Source of the DNA: Anaerolineales bacterium | GTDB taxonomy: Bacteria; Chloroflexota; Anaerolineae; CG2-30-64-16 | Direction of reading: 5' to 3' | Length of the DNA: 50,621 bases | Assembly: GCA_017882045.1 (NCBI GenBank) | Contig: JADGQF010000004.1 | Span: 1 to 50,621, forward strand | Part shown: in pieces, positions 50,156 to 50,621 of the stretch | Numbering within the stretch: the stretch's first letter is position 1 | How the letters are laid out: every line of letters starts with the position of its first letter | The notes under the pieces: model-generated | What the model saw: only the letters and a program-made list of their open reading frames with translations | Databases searched by the model: none | Told to the model about the DNA's origin: nothing | Program-made: the position numbers and the translations under genes

Positions 50156-50621
50156 TCAGGGCCGGTATTCGCCGAATACCTCGCGCAAGGTATTGCAAAT
50201 CTCGCCCAACGTCGCATAGGCGCTCACCGCCTCGACGAAGAGCGGCATCAGCTGCGCCTCAGGCGCCTGGGCAGCAGAGCGGATACGGGCAAGCAGGCCG
50301 GCCACCTGACCTGCATCGCGCCGGGCACGCAGCGCCTGGACGCGCCCGACCTGCTCGGCTTGCACGGTTTCGTCCATTCGAAGCAGGTCAGCCGGCGCGG
50401 GACCGTGAGCGTCCTGGAACTTGTTGACGCCCACCACCACCTGCTCGCCGCTCTCGATGGCCAGCAACGCGGCATAGGCCGCTTCCTGGATCTCGCCCTG
50501 GATGTAGCCTGCCTCGATGGCCTTGCGCGCCCCGCCCATCGCTTCAATCTTCTGGATGTACTCATTGGCCCGCTGCTCGATCTCGTCTGTCAGGTGCTCG
50601 ACGTAATAGGAACCCGCCAGG
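50156..50621 (-). CDS. mutA: Methylmalonyl-CoA mutase large subunit, C-terminal end (5' part outside window)
   Basis: The frame is open from the window edge to a TGA at 50156-50158, about 154 residues. The visible part has GSYYVEHLTDEIEQRA, KIEAMGGARKAIEAGYIQ, VVVGVNKFQ, and a helical end ALRARRDAGQVAGLLARI followed by MPLFVEAVSAYATLGEICNTLR. This is the end of the catalytic TIM-barrel domain of the mutase. No B12-binding domain (DxHxxG) follows, so this is the split type with a separate cobalamin subunit. With the epimerase it forms a propionyl-CoA/succinyl-CoA route. Confidence 0.92.
   Translation of the reverse strand, partial: LAGSYYVEHLTDEIEQRANEYIQKIEAMGGARKAIEAGYIQGEIQEAAYAALLAIESGEQVVVGVNKFQDAHGPAPADLLRMDETVQAEQVGRVQALRARRDAGQVAGLLARIRSAAQAPEAQLMPLFVEAVSAYATLGEICNTLREVFGEYRP

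Noticed and set aside
1-50621. tRNA, rRNA or CRISPR arrays
   Set aside because: I looked for T-loop sequences, CCA-type ends and regularly spaced short repeats and found none. GTTCGATT at about 14248 lies inside a coding gene with no cloverleaf around it.
1-50621. Insertion sequences, transposases or phage genes
   Set aside because: No transposase, integrase or structural phage motif was seen in any frame. The truncation at 18250 has no flanking terminal repeats.

Overview
The window is a stretch of chromosome from a GC-rich bacterium. I infer a Chloroflexota (Anaerolineae-like) member, from the mix of large GT-C membrane glycosyltransferases, MutS2, a DUF697 GTPase-like protein, an FdxA-type ferredoxin, split methylmalonyl-CoA mutase genes and RbsABC-type sugar import with no PTS genes in view. 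No rRNA, tRNA or marker gene is present, so the phylum is inference. Promoters are easy to read: many have -35 and -10 hexamers exactly 17 bases apart. At least four genes (positions 7417, 12415, 29627, 42161) have a -10 box 6 to 8 bases before the ATG and no Shine-Dalgarno sequence, which suggests leaderless mRNAs.

Layout. Bases 3-5265 (plus) hold the tail of a secreted protein, a GT-C glycosyltransferase with three extracytoplasmic beta repeats, a helical protein and a DUF697 protein. Bases 5286-13446 (minus) hold a NUDIX hydrolase, a UroD-like protein, a DinB-like protein, the conserved pgpH-ybeY-dgkA block preceded by mtaB and yqeY, and an SDR enzyme. Bases 13567-17422 hold a stand-alone tandem RAM-like protein, a Gfo/Idh oxidoreductase divergent from a zinc-ribbon protein, a GT4 glycosyltransferase and a Wzz-like protein. 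Bases 17429-18681 carry two damaged genes joined at one point: a DUF4097-type protein and a histidine/phenylalanine ammonia-lyase cut just before its catalytic Ala-Ser-Gly. A second NUDIX gene, a ferredoxin and a CRP/FNR regulator follow.

Bases 20938-29558 form a divergent carbohydrate-use locus. On the minus strand lie a xylose-isomerase-like TIM barrel, a beta-hydroxyacid dehydrogenase, DhaK and DhaL. On the plus strand lie a lipoprotein sugar-binding protein, a double ABC ATPase and two permeases. The 158 bases between the first gene and the plus-strand promoter elements hold two back-to-back promoters and two palindromes. The gene set predicts uptake of a small sugar or polyol, isomerisation or epimerisation, oxidation or reduction, and phosphorylation of a ketose. 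The substrate is not evident and this may be an undescribed route.

Bases 29627-42160 are mainly envelope and polysaccharide genes: a GT-C protein, an RpiR regulator with three stacked inverted repeats over its promoter, a polysaccharide deacetylase lipoprotein, a methyltransferase, GT9, two GT4 enzymes, an active phosphohexomutase and a nucleotidyltransferase fused to a catalytically degenerate mutase domain. Bases 42161-48263 (plus) hold mutS2, a flippase-like membrane protein, a GT2 glycosyltransferase, a DUF6391-like protein and holA. Bases 48312-50621 (minus) hold a propionate/methylmalonyl-CoA group: the end of the mutase large subunit, a hotdog thioesterase, the epimerase, an unlisted 39-residue ORF and a methyltransferase.
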